From the NCBI RefSeq assembly GCF_001434975.1, contig NZ_AZEL01000011.1, positions 1 to 64,000 on the forward strand: a stretch of DNA of 64,000 nucleotides, read 5' to 3'. The notes under the pieces are model-generated. The model did no database searches, had not been told where the DNA came from, and worked only from the letters and a program-made list of their open reading frames with translations. The translations under genes and the position numbers were made by a program. This DNA is from Lactobacillus gallinarum DSM 10532 = JCM 2011. GTDB lineage: Bacteria; Bacillota; Bacilli; Lactobacillales; Lactobacillaceae. This document shows positions 21,958 to 32,192 of this stretch, in pieces; the first letter of the stretch is position 1, and every line of letters begins with the position of its first letter.

Positions 21958-22488
21958 ATGAGCCGAATCGGTTTAAAGACTATTGAAGTCCCTGACAGTG
22001 TCACTGTTACCAAGGAAGGCGACAACATTACTGTTAAGGGCCCTAAGGGTGAATTAACTAGATACTTCGATCCAAAGATCACTTTTGAACAAAAAGACGG
22101 TGAAATTAACTTTTCACGTTCAAGTGAAAATGATAAAGCAATTCACGGTACTGAAAGAGCTAACTTAGCTTCAATGATCGAAGGTGTAGTTAACGGTTAT
22201 AAGAAGACTTTAAAGTTAATCGGTGTTGGTTACCGTGCACAAGCACAAGGCAACAAGATTACTTTAAACGTTGGTTACTCACACCCAGTTGTATTGACCG
22301 CACCAGAAGGTGTTTCTGTTAAGGCAACTTCAGCAACTGATGTAGAAGTTGAAGGTGTTTCAAAGCAAGATGTAGGTCAATTTGCAGCTGAAATCCGCGC
22401 CGTACGTCCACCAGAACCTTACAAGGGTAAGGGTATTCGTTATGTTGATGAATACGTACGTCGTAAGGAAGGTAAGACAGGTAAGTAA
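21958..22488 (+). CDS. rplF: 50S ribosomal protein L6
   Basis: A 176-residue two-domain protein near the sarcin-ricin loop. [14 protein letters not shown] at the start and [13 protein letters not shown] in the C-terminal domain are conserved. AAAGGAGAA precedes the ATG. Confidence 0.98.
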   Translation: MSRIGLKTIEVPDSVTVTKEGDNITVKGPKGELTRYFDPKITFEQKDGEINFSRSSENDKAIHGTERANLASMIEGVVNGYKKTLKLIGVGYRAQAQGNKITLNVGYSHPVVLTAPEGVSVKATSATDVEVEGVSKQDVGQFAAEIRAVRPPEPYKGKGIRYVDEYVRRKEGKTGK

Positions 22489-22513
22489 TAAGTAGTTATT
22501 TTGAGGTGAAATT

Positions 22514-22873
22514 GTGATTTCTAAACCAGATAAAAACAAGTTACGCTTAAAGCGTCATAAACGTATTCGTGGTAAGATTTCTGGTACTGCTGAGCGCCCA
22601 CGCTTAAGCATTTTTCGTTCAAATAAAAACATCTACGCTCAATTAATTGATGACGTAGCGGGTGTTACGCTTGCAAGCGCCTCAACTTTGGATGAAAACG
22701 TATCAGAAGATGCAACTAAGGTAGAACAAGCTGCTGCTGTAGGTAAGGCTATTGCTGAAGCTGCAAAGGCTAAGAACATTTCTACAGTTGTATTTGATAG
22801 AAGTGGTTACTTATACCACGGCCGTATTCAAGCATTAGCTGATGCTGCTCGTGAAAACGGATTAGATTTCTAG
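22514..22873 (+). CDS. rplR: 50S ribosomal protein L18
   Basis: A 119-residue 5S rRNA binding protein. The basic N-terminal [21 protein letters not shown] and the [24 protein letters not shown] block are canonical. GTG start, with TTGAGGTG upstream. Confidence 0.97.
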   Translation: MISKPDKNKLRLKRHKRIRGKISGTAERPRLSIFRSNKNIYAQLIDDVAGVTLASASTLDENVSEDATKVEQAAAVGKAIAEAAKAKNISTVVFDRSGYLYHGRIQALADAARENGLDF

Positions 22874-22890
22874 GAAAGGAGAATTAACAC

Positions 22891-23397
22891 ATGGCAAACC
22901 GTAATGATTCTCGTAATAATCGCAGAAACAAAGACGATATCGAAGATCAATTAGTCGCTGTCAACCGTATCACTAAGGTTGTTAAAGGTGGTCGCCGTAT
23001 GAGATTTGCTGCTCTTGTTGTTGTTGGCGACAAGAAAGGCCGTGTAGGTTTTGGTACTGGTAAAGCTCAAGAAGTCCCAGAAGCAATCCGTAAGGCTGTA
23101 GAAGACGGTAAGAAGAAGATGATTAACGTACCTAAAGTTGGTACTACTATTCCTCATGAAGTTATTGGTCACTACGGTTCAGGTAACATTTTATTGAAGC
23201 CTGCTGAAGCTGGTTCCGGTGTTGCTGCTGGTGGTGCCGTACGTATCGTTATGGATATGGCTGGTATTTCAGACGTAACTTCAAAGTCACTTGGTTCTAA
23301 TACTCCAATCAACGTTGTTCGTGCAACTATCGATGGTTTGAAGAAGCTTAGAACTAGCGAAGAAGTAAATAAACTTCGTCAACCTGAAAGAGCTTAG
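22891..23397 (+). CDS. rpsE: 30S ribosomal protein S5
   Basis: A 168-residue protein at the mRNA entry and 30S neck. The [19 protein letters not shown] loop, where spectinomycin-resistance changes map, is normal. The N-terminal extension is rich in Asn and Arg ([14 protein letters not shown]). GAAAGGAG precedes the ATG. Confidence 0.98.
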   Translation: MANRNDSRNNRRNKDDIEDQLVAVNRITKVVKGGRRMRFAALVVVGDKKGRVGFGTGKAQEVPEAIRKAVEDGKKKMINVPKVGTTIPHEVIGHYGSGNILLKPAEAGSGVAAGGAVRIVMDMAGISDVTSKSLGSNTPINVVRATIDGLKKLRTSEEVNKLRQPERA

Positions 23398-23413
23398 ATT
23401 AGGGAGATCATAG

Positions 23414-23599
23414 ATGACTGATTTAAAGATTACTTTAATTAGAAGTGCTGCTCACCGTCTACCTGAACAAAGAAAGATTGTTAAAGCTCTTGGCTTAGGT
23501 AGAGTAAATAGTACTGTTGTTCTTCCAGACAACGCTGCTACTCGCGGTGCATTATTGAAAATTGCTCACTTAATCTCTGTTGAAGAGATTAATAAATAA
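23414..23599 (+). CDS. rpmD: 50S ribosomal protein L30
   Basis: A 61-residue protein with the short bacterial L30 fold. [25 protein letters not shown] is the family hallmark. TAGGGAGAT precedes the ATG. It is encoded between S5 and L15 as in most bacteria. Confidence 0.96.
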   Translation: MTDLKITLIRSAAHRLPEQRKIVKALGLGRVNSTVVLPDNAATRGALLKIAHLISVEEINK

Positions 23600-23622
23600 G
23601 ATATCAAGGAGGTGCCAAATTA

Positions 23623-24063
23623 ATGAAGCTTCATGAATTACATTCTGCTGAAGGCTCACGTCGCAATAGAAAACGTGTTGGTCGTGGTACTTCAAGTGGT
23701 TACGGTAAAACTTCTGGCCGTGGTCAAAAGGGTCAATTAGCTCGTCAAGGCGGTCATACACGTTTAGGTTTTGAAGGTGGTCAAATGCCATTATTCAGAA
23801 CTATGCCAAAGCGTGGTTTTAAGAATATTAACCGTAAAGAATATGCAATTGTAAACTTAGATGACTTAAATAAGTTCAATGACGGTAGTGAAGTAACTGT
23901 TGAAACTCTTAAGGAAAACGGTTTGGTAAAGAAAGAATTATCAGGCGTTAAGTTACTTGGCAACGGTGAATTGAAAGTTAAATTAACTGTAAAGGTTAAC
24001 AAAGTTTCCGCAGCTGCTAAGAAGGCAGTTGAAGCCGCTGGCGGAACTGTTGAGGTGATCTAA
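23623..24063 (+). CDS. rplO: 50S ribosomal protein L15
   Basis: A 146-residue protein with an extended basic N-terminus ([21 protein letters not shown]) that penetrates 23S rRNA, and a globular C-terminus ending GGTVEVI. AAGGAGGTG precedes the ATG. Its stop overlaps the secY start (TAATG). Confidence 0.98.
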   Translation: MKLHELHSAEGSRRNRKRVGRGTSSGYGKTSGRGQKGQLARQGGHTRLGFEGGQMPLFRTMPKRGFKNINRKEYAIVNLDDLNKFNDGSEVTVETLKENGLVKKELSGVKLLGNGELKVKLTVKVNKVSAAAKKAVEAAGGTVEVI

Positions 24064-25358
24064 TGTTTTCGACCTTGAAGAACGCCTTTAAAGATAAAGA
24101 AATTAGAAATAAAATTTATTTTACACTCTTTATTCTTTTAATATACCGGATTGGTGCTAATATTGCTGTTCCTGGTGTTAATGCAAAGGCGATCACGCAG
24201 GTTGCTCAAACTGGATTAGTTCCAATGCTAGATACTGTATCTGGTGGTGGACTAGATAACTATTCAATATTTTCCTTAGGTGTTTCTCCCTATATTACGG
24301 CCCAAATTGTAATTCAATTATTACAAATGGATATCGTACCTACATTAGTAGAATGGGGGAAACAAGGTGAAGTTGGGCGTCGTAAGACTAATCAAGTAAC
24401 TAGATATTTGACATTAGTTGTTGCTTTTGTTCAAAGTATTGGTATTACATTAGGTTTTAACGCCTTGACTGAAATGGGGTTGGTAAAGAATCAAACTCCA
24501 CAAACTTATATAGAAATTGCTATTATCATGACCGCCGGAACTATGTTATTAACATGGTTAGGTGATGAAATCACAGATAAGGGACTTGGAAATGGTGTAT
24601 CAGTAATTATCTTTGCTGGTATTATTGCAAGATTACCTAGTGGATTATGGCAAATCTATAAAGAAGGAATTATTAATAATAGTGCCAGTGATCGTTGGCA
24701 AGGTATTTTGTTCTTCATCGCGGTTATAGTTGCAATCCTTATTGTAACCCAATTGGTTACATGGGTTGAACAAGCTGATCGTCGTATTCCTATTCAATAC
24801 ACAAGAAGAGCGACGATTAGTGGTTCTGAAAGTTTTCTACCATTAAAGGTTAATGTATCTGGAGTTATTCCAGTTATTTTTGCCAGTTCTTTTATTGTTA
24901 CACCGGCAACAATTTTAATGGCCTTTCAAAGAACCCAAGGTGATCAGCAATGGTTTAAAGTAATGAACCAGATCTTTAGTTTACAAACTACACCTGGAGT
25001 TATTATCTACACCTTTTTAATTATTCTATTTACATTCTTCTACGCTTTTGTACAGGTTAACCCTGAGAAGCTAGCAGAAAACTTACAAAAGCAAGGTGCT
25101 TATATTCCTAGCGTTTGGCCAGGTAAAGATACCCAGAATTATATTTCAAAAATGTTGATTAAATTATCAACTGTAGGTTCAGTATTTTTAGGCTTAGTTG
25201 CATTATTGCCTCAATTAGCTACTAACTTTTGGAATCTCCCAAGTTCCATTGGTTTAGGAGGAACAAGTCTTTTAATTGTTATTGGGGTTGTTCTTGAGTT
25301 ATCTCGTCAAATTAACGGATTGTTAATGAAGAGAGAATATGTTGGATTCATCAGATAG
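24063..25358 (+). CDS. secY: SecY translocon channel subunit
   Basis: A 431-residue inner-membrane protein with ten predicted membrane segments, forming the protein-conducting channel with SecE and SecG. SIFSLGVSPYITAQIVIQLL (plug and TM2), LTWLGDEITDKGLGNGVS and RQINGLLMKREYVGFIR are canonical. The start overlaps rplO. This is the housekeeping SecY in its standard spc position. Codon use is noticeably less biased than in the surrounding r-protein genes. Confidence 0.98.
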   Translation: MFSTLKNAFKDKEIRNKIYFTLFILLIYRIGANIAVPGVNAKAITQVAQTGLVPMLDTVSGGGLDNYSIFSLGVSPYITAQIVIQLLQMDIVPTLVEWGKQGEVGRRKTNQVTRYLTLVVAFVQSIGITLGFNALTEMGLVKNQTPQTYIEIAIIMTAGTMLLTWLGDEITDKGLGNGVSVIIFAGIIARLPSGLWQIYKEGIINNSASDRWQGILFFIAVIVAILIVTQLVTWVEQADRRIPIQYTRRATISGSESFLPLKVNVSGVIPVIFASSFIVTPATILMAFQRTQGDQQWFKVMNQIFSLQTTPGVIIYTFLIILFTFFYAFVQVNPEKLAENLQKQGAYIPSVWPGKDTQNYISKMLIKLSTVGSVFLGLVALLPQLATNFWNLPSSIGLGGTSLLIVIGVVLELSRQINGLLMKREYVGFIR

Positions 25359-25368
25359 GAACGGATAA

Positions 25369-26025
25369 ATGATTAACTTAATTCTTTTAGGTTTACCGGG
25401 TGCTGGTAAAGGTACGGCATCAGAGAGAATCGTCGATAAATATCACTTAACTCATATTTCAACTGGAGATATGTTTAGGGAAGCAATGGCTAATAAGACT
25501 AAGGTTGGTCTTGAAGCTAAAAGTTACATTGATAAAGGTAACTTGGTACCAGATGAAGTTACTGCTAAGTTAGTTGAAGAACGTTTAAGCCAACCTGATA
25601 TTAAAGAAGGTTTCATCTTAGACGGTTTCCCAAGAACTACTGTACAAGCAGAACTTCTTGATGGTATTACTAAACGCTTAAAGAAACCATTAACAAATGT
25701 TATTGCGCTTGAAGTTGATGAAGATACTTTGATTAAGCGTTTATCAGCTAGATACATGTGTAAAAATTGTGGTGCCACTTATAATAAACTTTCAAAGCAA
25801 CCTAAAGTTGAAGGTACTTGTGATCGTTGTGGTGGTCATGAATTTTATCAACGTGAAGATGATAAGCCAGAAGTTGTTAAGAATCGTCTTGAAGTTAATG
25901 AAAAGATGAATGCACCTTTGAAAGACTTTTATCAAAAGAAAGGTTTGCTTACTGTAATTAATGGTGAACAAACTCCAGAAAAAGTCTTTGAAGATATTGA
26001 TGCGGTATTGAGTAATAATCAATAG
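25369..26025 (+). CDS. adk: Adenylate kinase
   Basis: A 218-residue enzyme that interconverts 2 ADP with ATP and AMP. P loop GLPGAGKGT (7-15), NMP-binding [12 protein letters not shown], and the LID domain with a structural zinc site CKNC...CDRC (about 130-153). DGFPRT is intact. It starts ten bases after secY with GGAACGG; co-transcribed. Confidence 0.98.
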   Translation: MINLILLGLPGAGKGTASERIVDKYHLTHISTGDMFREAMANKTKVGLEAKSYIDKGNLVPDEVTAKLVEERLSQPDIKEGFILDGFPRTTVQAELLDGITKRLKKPLTNVIALEVDEDTLIKRLSARYMCKNCGATYNKLSKQPKVEGTCDRCGGHEFYQREDDKPEVVKNRLEVNEKMNAPLKDFYQKKGLLTVINGEQTPEKVFEDIDAVLSNNQ

Positions 26026-26032
26026 AATAAAT

Positions 26033-26060
26033 TTGTATAATTTTTTATCCGTGTTATAAT
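26033..26060 (+). promoter_or_regulatory. Internal promoter before infA
   Basis: TTGTAT at 26033-26038 and extended -10 TGtTATAAT at 26052-26060 with 16-bp spacing lie in the 71-base gap between adk and infA. It can supply extra transcript for infA-rpmJ-rpsM-rpsK-rpoA-rplQ. Confidence 0.75.
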
Positions 26061-26096
26061 TTCAAAGTATGACTGTTTAATTGCGGAGGAACAACT

Positions 26097-26318
26097 TTGG
26101 CAAAAGATGATGTCATTGAAGTAGAGGGTAAGGTAGTAGATACCTTACCTAATGCTATGTTTAAAGTTGAATTAGAAAATGGGGCTACTATTTTAGCACA
26201 TGTTTCAGGTAAAATCAGAATGCACTATATTCGCATTTTGCCTGGAGACCGTGTAACAGTAGAATTATCTCCATATGATTTAACTAAAGGTAGAATTACG
26301 TATCGGTTTATAAAGTAA
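26097..26318 (+). CDS. infA: Translation initiation factor IF-1
   Basis: A 73-residue S1/OB-fold factor that binds the 30S A site. [28 protein letters not shown] and [19 protein letters not shown] are canonical. TTG start at 26097, after GCGGAGGA. It has its own likely promoter just upstream. Confidence 0.98.
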   Translation: MAKDDVIEVEGKVVDTLPNAMFKVELENGATILAHVSGKIRMHYIRILPGDRVTVELSPYDLTKGRITYRFIK

Positions 26319-26334
26319 TATAACGGAGGGAAAC

Positions 26335-26451
26335 ATGAAGGTTAGACCATCTGTTAAACCAATGTGCGAACATTGTAAAGTTATTAAGAGACATGGCCGT
26401 GTAATGGTTATTTGCTCAGCAAATCCAAAGCACAAGCAACGTCAAGGTTAA
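26335..26451 (+). CDS. rpmJ: 50S ribosomal protein L36
   Basis: A 38-residue zinc-ribbon protein at the base of the L7/L12 stalk region. It begins [14 protein letters not shown]; Cys11, Cys14, Cys27 and His33 form the zinc site (C+ form). CGGAGGG precedes the ATG and it sits 16 bases after infA. Confidence 0.97.
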   Translation: MKVRPSVKPMCEHCKVIKRHGRVMVICSANPKHKQRQG

Positions 26452-26479
26452 TAGTGTAGAAAAAGAGGAGGTGTAGTTT

Positions 26480-26830
26480 ATGGCTCGTATTGCTGGTGTT
26501 GACTTACCAAGAGATAAAAGAATCGTTGTTGCTTTAACATACATTTATGGTATTGGTGATGCAACTGCTAAGAAGATTTGTGCTGATGCTGGTGTTTCTG
26601 AAGACGTTCGTTCAAAGGATTTAACTCCAGAAGATCAAGAAAAGCTTCGTACTGAAGTTGATAAGTATCGTGTTGAAGGTGACTTACGCCGTGAAGTAAG
26701 CATGAACATTAAGCGTTTAGTTGATATTGGTTCTTATCGTGGTATTCGTCACCGCCGTGGACTTCCAGTTCGTGGTCAAAATACCAAGAATAATGCTCGT
26801 ACTCGTAAGGGTACTAAGAGAAACCGTTAA
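26480..26830 (+). CDS. rpsM: 30S ribosomal protein S13
   Basis: A 116-residue 30S head protein contacting P-site tRNA and the L5 bridge. [25 protein letters not shown] and [25 protein letters not shown] are canonical. GAGGAGGTG precedes the ATG. Confidence 0.98.
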   Translation: MARIAGVDLPRDKRIVVALTYIYGIGDATAKKICADAGVSEDVRSKDLTPEDQEKLRTEVDKYRVEGDLRREVSMNIKRLVDIGSYRGIRHRRGLPVRGQNTKNNARTRKGTKRNR

Positions 26831-26854
26831 TTTTATTTATAAGGAGGTTTATTG

Positions 26855-27244
26855 ATGCCTGCAAAGAAAACAGCACGTAAGCGTCGTGTGAAGAAGCATG
26901 TTGAAAGCGGTGTGGCACACATTCACTCAACGTTTAATAATACTTTAGTCATGATTACTGACGTTCAAGGTAATGCAGTTGCTTGGTCTTCAGCTGGTGC
27001 ATTGGGCTTTAAGGGTAGTCGTAAGTCTACTCCATTTGCAGCTCAAATGGCAGCAGAAGCAGCAGCTAAGAGTGCAATGGACCAAGGTATGAAACATGTA
27101 GAAGTTTCTGTAAAAGGTCCTGGTGCTGGTCGTGAATCTGCTATTAGATCACTTCAAGCAACTGGTCTTGAAATTACTGCAATTCGTGACGTTACGCCAG
27201 TTCCCCACAATGGTTCCAGACCACCAAAACGTCGTCGTGTTTAA
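26855..27244 (+). CDS. rpsK: 30S ribosomal protein S11
   Basis: A 129-residue platform protein near the anti-Shine-Dalgarno helix. ATG 26855 is seven bases after AAGGAGG; a TTG at 26852 would only add one Met. [18 protein letters not shown] and [18 protein letters not shown] are canonical. Confidence 0.97.
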   Translation: MPAKKTARKRRVKKHVESGVAHIHSTFNNTLVMITDVQGNAVAWSSAGALGFKGSRKSTPFAAQMAAEAAAKSAMDQGMKHVEVSVKGPGAGRESAIRSLQATGLEITAIRDVTPVPHNGSRPPKRRRV

Positions 27245-27289
27245 TATTGTCCTTGATATAGGACGTTACGTTTTGAAAGGGGCCCAGTA

Positions 27290-28228
27290 ATGATTGAATT
27301 TGAAAAACCAAATATTACCGTTGTTGAACAAGAAGATTCTTACGGTAAGTTTGTTGTTGAACCACTTGAGCGAGGCTTTGGTACTACTTTAGGTAACTCT
27401 CTAAGAAGAGTCTTACTTACTTCTATTCCAGGTACTGGACTTGTTTATGTGCAAATTGATGGCGTTTTACACGAGTTCTCAACAGTTCCTGGCGTCAGAG
27501 AAGATGTAACCAAGATTATTCTTAATTTGAAGAAACTTGAATTAAAGTCTCTTTCAGATGAGAGAAAGGTTATTGAGTTAGACGTTGAAGGTCCTGCCAC
27601 AGTAACTGCTGATGATCTTAAAGTTGATGCAGACGTTCAAGTCTTAAATCCGGATCAATACATTTGTACCATTGCTGAAGGTGGACACTTGCACATGGAA
27701 ATTGCCGTGCAAAATGGTAGAGGTTATGTTGCTGCAAGTGACAATAAGAGTGATGACATGCCAATTGGAGTAATTCCTGTTGATTCTCTATTCTCACCAA
27801 TTAAAAAGGTTAACTACCAAGTTGAATCAACTCGTGTTGGTAAGAGAGACGATTTTGACAAGCTCACTTTTGAGATTTGGACTGACGGTTCAATCAAGCC
27901 TAATGACGCCCTTAGTTTTGCTGCTAAGATTTTAGTTGAACATTTCAAGGTATTTGAATCAGCTGATGCAGATACTAAATTCAGCGAAGTAATGGTGGAA
28001 AAGGAAGACGATAAGAAAGAAAAGAAACTCGAAATGACAATTGAAGAGCTTGATCTTTCTGTTCGTTCATATAACTGCCTGAAACGTGCCGGCATTAACA
28101 CTCTTCAAGAGTTAACTGATAAGACAGAATCAGATATGATGCGTGTACGTAACTTGGGACGTAAATCATTGGAAGAAGTTAAGAATAAATTAACCGACTT
28201 AGGTCTTTCACTTCGTCAAGAAGACTAA
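27290..28228 (+). CDS. rpoA: RNA polymerase alpha subunit
   Basis: A 312-residue assembly subunit. The N-terminal domain has [19 protein letters not shown]. The C-terminal domain (about 245-300) has [18 protein letters not shown] and [15 protein letters not shown] for UP-element and activator contact. The linker is Lys/Glu-rich. A small GTCCT/AGGAC hairpin (27249-27264) lies in the rpsK-rpoA gap, and AAAGGGG precedes the ATG. Confidence 0.98.
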   Translation: MIEFEKPNITVVEQEDSYGKFVVEPLERGFGTTLGNSLRRVLLTSIPGTGLVYVQIDGVLHEFSTVPGVREDVTKIILNLKKLELKSLSDERKVIELDVEGPATVTADDLKVDADVQVLNPDQYICTIAEGGHLHMEIAVQNGRGYVAASDNKSDDMPIGVIPVDSLFSPIKKVNYQVESTRVGKRDDFDKLTFEIWTDGSIKPNDALSFAAKILVEHFKVFESADADTKFSEVMVEKEDDKKEKKLEMTIEELDLSVRSYNCLKRAGINTLQELTDKTESDMMRVRNLGRKSLEEVKNKLTDLGLSLRQED

Positions 28229-28254
28229 AGTAGGTAAATAAAGGAGGCAAACCC

Positions 28255-28638
28255 ATGGCATACCGTAAATTAGGTCGCGATAGTGCTCACAGAAAAGCAA
28301 TGCTAAGAGAAATGACTACTCAATTAATCATGAACGAACGTATTGTTACTACTGAAACTCGTGCTAAAGAAGTTCGTAAGACTGCCGAAAAGATGATCAC
28401 TTTAGGTAAGCGCGGCGATTTAGCTTCAAGAAGAAAGGCTGCAGCATTCGTACGTAACGAAGTTGCAGATGTTCATGAAGAAAAAGATGCAGTTGTTGTT
28501 AAGTCAGCATTGCAAAAGCTTTTCAGCGATGTAGCACCTCGTTACAAGGATCGCAATGGTGGTTACACCAGAATTTTGAAGTTAGCTGTTCCTCGTAAAG
28601 GTGATGCTGCTCCAATGGTTATTCTTGAATTAGTTTAA
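28255..28638 (+). CDS. rplQ: 50S ribosomal protein L17
   Basis: A 127-residue tunnel-exit protein, last gene of the alpha operon. [20 protein letters not shown] and the C-terminal [22 protein letters not shown] are canonical. AAAGGAGG precedes the ATG. It is followed by the structured terminator element at 28671-28767. Confidence 0.98.
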   Translation: MAYRKLGRDSAHRKAMLREMTTQLIMNERIVTTETRAKEVRKTAEKMITLGKRGDLASRRKAAAFVRNEVADVHEEKDAVVVKSALQKLFSDVAPRYKDRNGGYTRILKLAVPRKGDAAPMVILELV

Positions 28639-28654
28639 TTCAGAATTACCACAA

Positions 28655-28670
28655 CTTAATACGTATTAAG
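28655..28670. repeat. 16-base perfect palindrome
   Basis: CTTAATACGTATTAAG reads the same on both strands. It lies directly 5' to the outer stem of the element downstream. It could be an operator or simply an AT-rich hairpin of the 3' UTR. Confidence 0.7.
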
Positions 28671-28767
28671 AATTATCCATGAAAGTGAGAAAAAGCGTAA
28701 AGATGATGGCGAAAGCTTAGTCTAGCTTAGATGATAGAAATCATCCCTCTTCATGGATGATTTTTTT
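28671..28767 (+). ncRNA. Structured terminator element between rplQ and ecfA1
   Basis: A 13-bp outer stem (28671-28683 with 28749-28761, one G-U) closes a 65-base internal region and is followed directly by eight T. The inside folds into further hairpins: GATGAT/ATCATC with an AGAA tetraloop (28730-28745) and AAGCT/AGCTT. It also holds a direct repeat AGCTTAG (x2). Simple terminators in this window have loops of 3-10 bases, so this is exceptional. It could be a riboswitch-like leader, a 3' UTR-derived small RNA, or just an unusual terminator. I do not recognise the family. Confidence 0.55.
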
Positions 28768-28778
28768 TGCTCTTTTTT

Positions 28779-28787
28779 CTGTTACAA
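28779..28787 (+). promoter_or_regulatory. ecfA1 operon promoter (extended -10)
   Basis: TGtTACAAT at 28779-28787, just after the terminator T run. No -35 of quality is seen. It would start the ecfA1-ecfA2-ecfT-truA transcript about 25 bases before the gene. Confidence 0.55.
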
Positions 28788-28821
28788 TTACTAATAAGTA
28801 GTTTAGAGGGGAAGTGTCAGC

Positions 28822-29673
28822 ATGCCTAAGGATGATGCTGTTGAGTTTCAACATGTCAAGTTTACTTATCCAGATACAAAAAAAGCTGTTTTAAAGGATG
28901 TTAATTTTACAGTAAAAAAAGGGTCATGGACGTCTTTAATTGGACATAATGGTAGCGGAAAATCAACAATTTCCAAGTTGATCAATGGGTTACTGTTACC
29001 AGATGAGAATTCTAATAGTAAAATTACGGTTTTAGGTACACCTGTGACGGCTGAAAATATCTGGAATATTAGAGAAAAAGTTGGAATAGTTTTTCAAAAT
29101 CCGGATAATCAATTTGTTGGTGCTACTGTAGGGGATGACGTAGCTTTTGGCTTAGAAAATCGCGGCGTACCTAGAGAAGAAATGATAAAAACAGTAAGGA
29201 ACGTTTTATCTGAAGTAGGCATGTTGGAATATATTGACTCTGAACCCGCTAATCTCTCTGGTGGACAAAAGCAAAGAATAGCTATTGCTGGAATACTAGC
29301 TGTCGAACCCAAAATTATTATTTTAGATGAATCTACTTCTATGCTTGATCCGAGTGGGAGAAAACAAGTTCTTAAAATAATTAGTGAGTTGATGCAGAAA
29401 AAGGATTTAACGGTTATTTCCATTACACATGATATCGATGAAGCCAGTATGGCAGATAGTGTGATTGTTTTAAATGATGGTGAAATAATTGATCAGGATT
29501 CACCAGAAAAGATTTTTAATAAAACTTCTATGCTTAAACAAATAGGGTTAGATATTCCATTTACTAATAAATTAATACTGGAATTAAATAAAAATGGGAT
29601 TCGAGTGCCCCAGAATGTAAAAACGAAAGATGAGTTGAAGCAATATCTATGTCAATTAAATTTGAAAATGTAA
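28822..29673 (+). CDS. ecfA1: ECF transporter ATPase EcfA1
   Basis: A 283-residue ABC ATPase of the energy-coupling factor module that powers uptake of vitamins and cobalt or nickel by interchangeable S components. Walker [10 protein letters not shown] (about 40-48), Q loop FQNPDNQ, signature LSGGQKQR, Walker B IIILDEST and the switch His (SITHDID) are present. GAGGGGAAG precedes the ATG. It overlaps ecfA2 by 25 bases. No S component is adjacent, so this is a shared (group II) module. Confidence 0.96.
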   Translation: MPKDDAVEFQHVKFTYPDTKKAVLKDVNFTVKKGSWTSLIGHNGSGKSTISKLINGLLLPDENSNSKITVLGTPVTAENIWNIREKVGIVFQNPDNQFVGATVGDDVAFGLENRGVPREEMIKTVRNVLSEVGMLEYIDSEPANLSGGQKQRIAIAGILAVEPKIIILDESTSMLDPSGRKQVLKIISELMQKKDLTVISITHDIDEASMADSVIVLNDGEIIDQDSPEKIFNKTSMLKQIGLDIPFTNKLILELNKNGIRVPQNVKTKDELKQYLCQLNLKM

Positions 29674-30500
29674 ATTATGTTTATTCTCCTGGAACAACAA
29701 TGGAGAAAAAAGGGTTAGACAATGTTTCTTTTGAATTATTAGACAATAGTTTTATTGCATTAATCGGACATACAGGTAGTGGAAAATCGACTTTAATGCA
29801 GCATTTTAATGCATTGCTAAAACCGAGTTCAGGAACAATTGATATAGCGGGATATCATATTACGTCCCAAACTGGAAATAAAAACTTAAAAAAACTGCGT
29901 AAAGAAGTAGGATTAGTGTTTCAATTTCCAGAAAGTCAATTATTTGAAAACACTGTACTTGATGATGTGAAATTTGGTCCAAAAAACTTTGGAATGAGTG
30001 ATAAAGAGGCCGAAGCTAAAGCAAAGAAATGGCTAGAGCAAGTGGGGTTGTCAACGGATGTGATTTCTAAGTCTCCATTTGAGCTTTCTGGGGGACAGAT
30101 GAGACGCGTTGCAATTGCAGGTGTAATGGTCAATGAACCTCAAATACTCTGTCTGGATGAGCCTGGAGCGGGATTAGATCCACGAGCTCGAGAAGAAATG
30201 ATGCAGATTTTTGTGAATTATCAAAAGGCCGGTCATACTGTTATTTTGGTTACTCATAATATGGATGATGTTGCTAAATATGCGGATGATGTTTTAGTAA
30301 TGGAACACGGAAAATTGATTAAACATGATAAACCACAAAAAGTTTTTGAAAATGAGGAATGGTTAAAAAAGCATTATTTAGATGAACCTACTTCTAGTTT
30401 GTTTGCATCATCGTTAAAGGGCTTCAGATTTAAAGAAAATCCGTTGACAATCAAAGAATTAGTTGATGGAATTAAGGAAAATGTGCAGGGGGGAGTTTAA
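29649..30500 (+). CDS. ecfA2: ECF transporter ATPase EcfA2
   Basis: The partner ATPase, also 283 residues. Walker [11 protein letters not shown] loop [10 protein letters not shown] (typical of EcfA2), signature LSGGQMRR, Walker [14 protein letters not shown] and switch His (LVTHNMD). It forms a heterodimer with EcfA1. Start lies inside ecfA1 and the stop overlaps the ecfT start. Confidence 0.96.
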   Translation: MSIKFENVNYVYSPGTTMEKKGLDNVSFELLDNSFIALIGHTGSGKSTLMQHFNALLKPSSGTIDIAGYHITSQTGNKNLKKLRKEVGLVFQFPESQLFENTVLDDVKFGPKNFGMSDKEAEAKAKKWLEQVGLSTDVISKSPFELSGGQMRRVAIAGVMVNEPQILCLDEPGAGLDPRAREEMMQIFVNYQKAGHTVILVTHNMDDVAKYADDVLVMEHGKLIKHDKPQKVFENEEWLKKHYLDEPTSSLFASSLKGFRFKENPLTIKELVDGIKENVQGGV

Positions 30501-31297
30501 TGAGTAAGATAATTATTGGACGATATATTCCAGGTGATTCTCTTGTTTATAAAATGGATCCCCGAGGTAAATTATTAATCACTATTTTGTTTATTTTGAC
30601 CATCTTTTTAGCCAATAATCCTATTACTTATGCAATTATTACCTTATTTTGCTTTTTAGCGATAATTGCTACAGGATTAAAAGCTCGAGTGTTTTGGAAT
30701 GGTGTTAAACCTTTAATAGGCTTAATTTTCTTTACTTCCTTATTACAATTGTTTTTTATGACTGGTGGCAAAGTTTTTTGGCATTGGTGGATATTTAGTA
30801 TTTCAAGCTATGGTATCGTAAATGCGATATATATTTTTGTCCGTTTCACGTTAATCATTTTGATTTCCACAGTAATGACGGTGACGACTATGCCTCTGGA
30901 GATAGCAGATGCAATGGAATGGTTACTTAAGCCTTTAAAAGTGGTGAAAGTTCCTGTAGATAAAATTGCACTCGTCATTTCGATTGCTTTACGTTTTGTT
31001 CCGACTTTATTTGATGAGACATTAAAAATCATGAATGCTCAAAGATCACGTGGAGCGGATTTTAATGATGGTGGCTTAATAAAAAGAGCTAAAGCAATCG
31101 CACCGATTCTTATCCCATTATTCATTCACTCACTTGAGACAGCGATTGATCTCTCTACTGCGATGGAATCACGTGGATATCGTGGGAGTGAAGGAAGAAC
31201 CAAATATCGAGTTTTAAATTGGTCAAAATATGATTTGATTTCTTTGGCATATTTTGTTTTGTTGGTAGGACTATTGTTAATTTTTAGGACACATTAA
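30500..31297 (+). CDS. ecfT: ECF transporter membrane subunit EcfT
   Basis: A 265-residue membrane protein that couples EcfA1A2 to S components. Multiple hydrophobic segments occupy about 25-125 and the C-terminus. The two coupling-helix signatures AQRSRG (about 180) and AMESRGY (about 222) carry the Ala-Arg-Gly/Ser motifs that dock into the ATPases. GGGGGGAG precedes the ATG, which overlaps the ecfA2 stop. Confidence 0.95.
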   Translation: MSKIIIGRYIPGDSLVYKMDPRGKLLITILFILTIFLANNPITYAIITLFCFLAIIATGLKARVFWNGVKPLIGLIFFTSLLQLFFMTGGKVFWHWWIFSISSYGIVNAIYIFVRFTLIILISTVMTVTTMPLEIADAMEWLLKPLKVVKVPVDKIALVISIALRFVPTLFDETLKIMNAQRSRGADFNDGGLIKRAKAIAPILIPLFIHSLETAIDLSTAMESRGYRGSEGRTKYRVLNWSKYDLISLAYFVLLVGLLLIFRTH

Positions 31298-31299
31298 TT

Positions 31300-32079
31300 A
31301 TGGCAACTAGATATAAGATGACAATGGCATATGATGGTCATTTATTTCATGGCTTTCAGCTGCAGCCAGATCAACGTACAGTTCAGGGAACCGTTGAAGA
31401 TGCATTAAAGAAAATGACTAAGGGAAAACGCATTATTGTTCAAGGCTCTGGTAGAACAGATGCTGGAGTTCATGCTGTTGGACAGGTAATTCATTTTGAT
31501 TATCCTGGTAAAACTATTCCAGCTAATCGAATGATCTTGGCGTTAAATTCAATGATGCCAACTGATATTATTTTTAATGATTGTGAAATAGTTAATGAAA
31601 ATTTTCATGCTAGATATTCTATTAAAGGTAAATGGTATCGCTATCGTGTAAGTTTGGATCATTTTGTTAATCCATTTAAACGGTTTTATACAGGACATTT
31701 TCCATATGTGCTAGACGTAGAAAAAATGCAAGAAGCTGCGCAAGACTTGTTAGGCAAACATGATTTTACTAGTTTTGCGGCAAGCGGTGGGCAAATAGAA
31801 GATAAAGTTAGAACAATTTATTATGTAAACATTGTTAAGGACGAAAAAGAGAATGAAATAATATTCGATTTTATTGGTTCTGGTTTTTTATACAATATGG
31901 TTCGAATTATGGTTGCTGCATTGCTTGAAATCGGCAATGGACGGCGTCCAATTCATGATTTAAAGCGTGTAATTGCCGCTAAAGATAGGCAGGAAGTACG
32001 ACAAACGGCTCAAGCAAGTGGTCTTTATCTTTATCATGTTTTTTATGATGAAATACCACAAAAATATAGATTAGACTAG
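31300..32079 (+). CDS. truA: tRNA pseudouridine synthase A
   Basis: A 259-residue enzyme making pseudouridine at tRNA positions 38-40. The catalytic aspartate is in [14 protein letters not shown] (about 46-59). [14 protein letters not shown] and [10 protein letters not shown] are conserved. It begins two bases after ecfT and no binding site is obvious besides the end of ecfT, implying coupled translation. The ecf-truA-rplM-rpsI order is conserved in many Firmicutes. Confidence 0.96.
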   Translation: MATRYKMTMAYDGHLFHGFQLQPDQRTVQGTVEDALKKMTKGKRIIVQGSGRTDAGVHAVGQVIHFDYPGKTIPANRMILALNSMMPTDIIFNDCEIVNENFHARYSIKGKWYRYRVSLDHFVNPFKRFYTGHFPYVLDVEKMQEAAQDLLGKHDFTSFAASGGQIEDKVRTIYYVNIVKDEKENEIIFDFIGSGFLYNMVRIMVAALLEIGNGRRPIHDLKRVIAAKDRQEVRQTAQASGLYLYHVFYDEIPQKYRLD

Positions 32080-32096
32080 CATTTATAATTGACTTT

Positions 32097-32125
32097 TTAG
32101 CAAAAAGGACGTACTCTAGTATAGT
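32097..32125 (+). promoter_or_regulatory. rplM promoter
   Basis: TTAGCA at 32097-32102 and TATAGT at 32120-32125 with 17-bp spacing; TTGACT at 32089-32094 is an alternative -35 with poor spacing. Confidence 0.5.
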
Positions 32126-32188
32126 ATGTTTGTCCACGATAGGCCCCGGAAACTTATTGTTTTCAAACTGCAAATAAACGGAGGAATT
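32126..32188 (+). promoter_or_regulatory. rplM 5' leader (L13 leader candidate)
   Basis: The 60-base leader holds a conserved-looking block with GATAGGCCCCGGAAAC, a TTATTGTTT segment and a 3' AAACTGCAAATAAACGG segment whose AAATAA could pair with TTATT. An L13-type leader before rplM is known in Firmicutes and is thought to bind L13. The identification rests on position and general resemblance. Confidence 0.5.
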
Positions 32189-32192
32189 TAAA

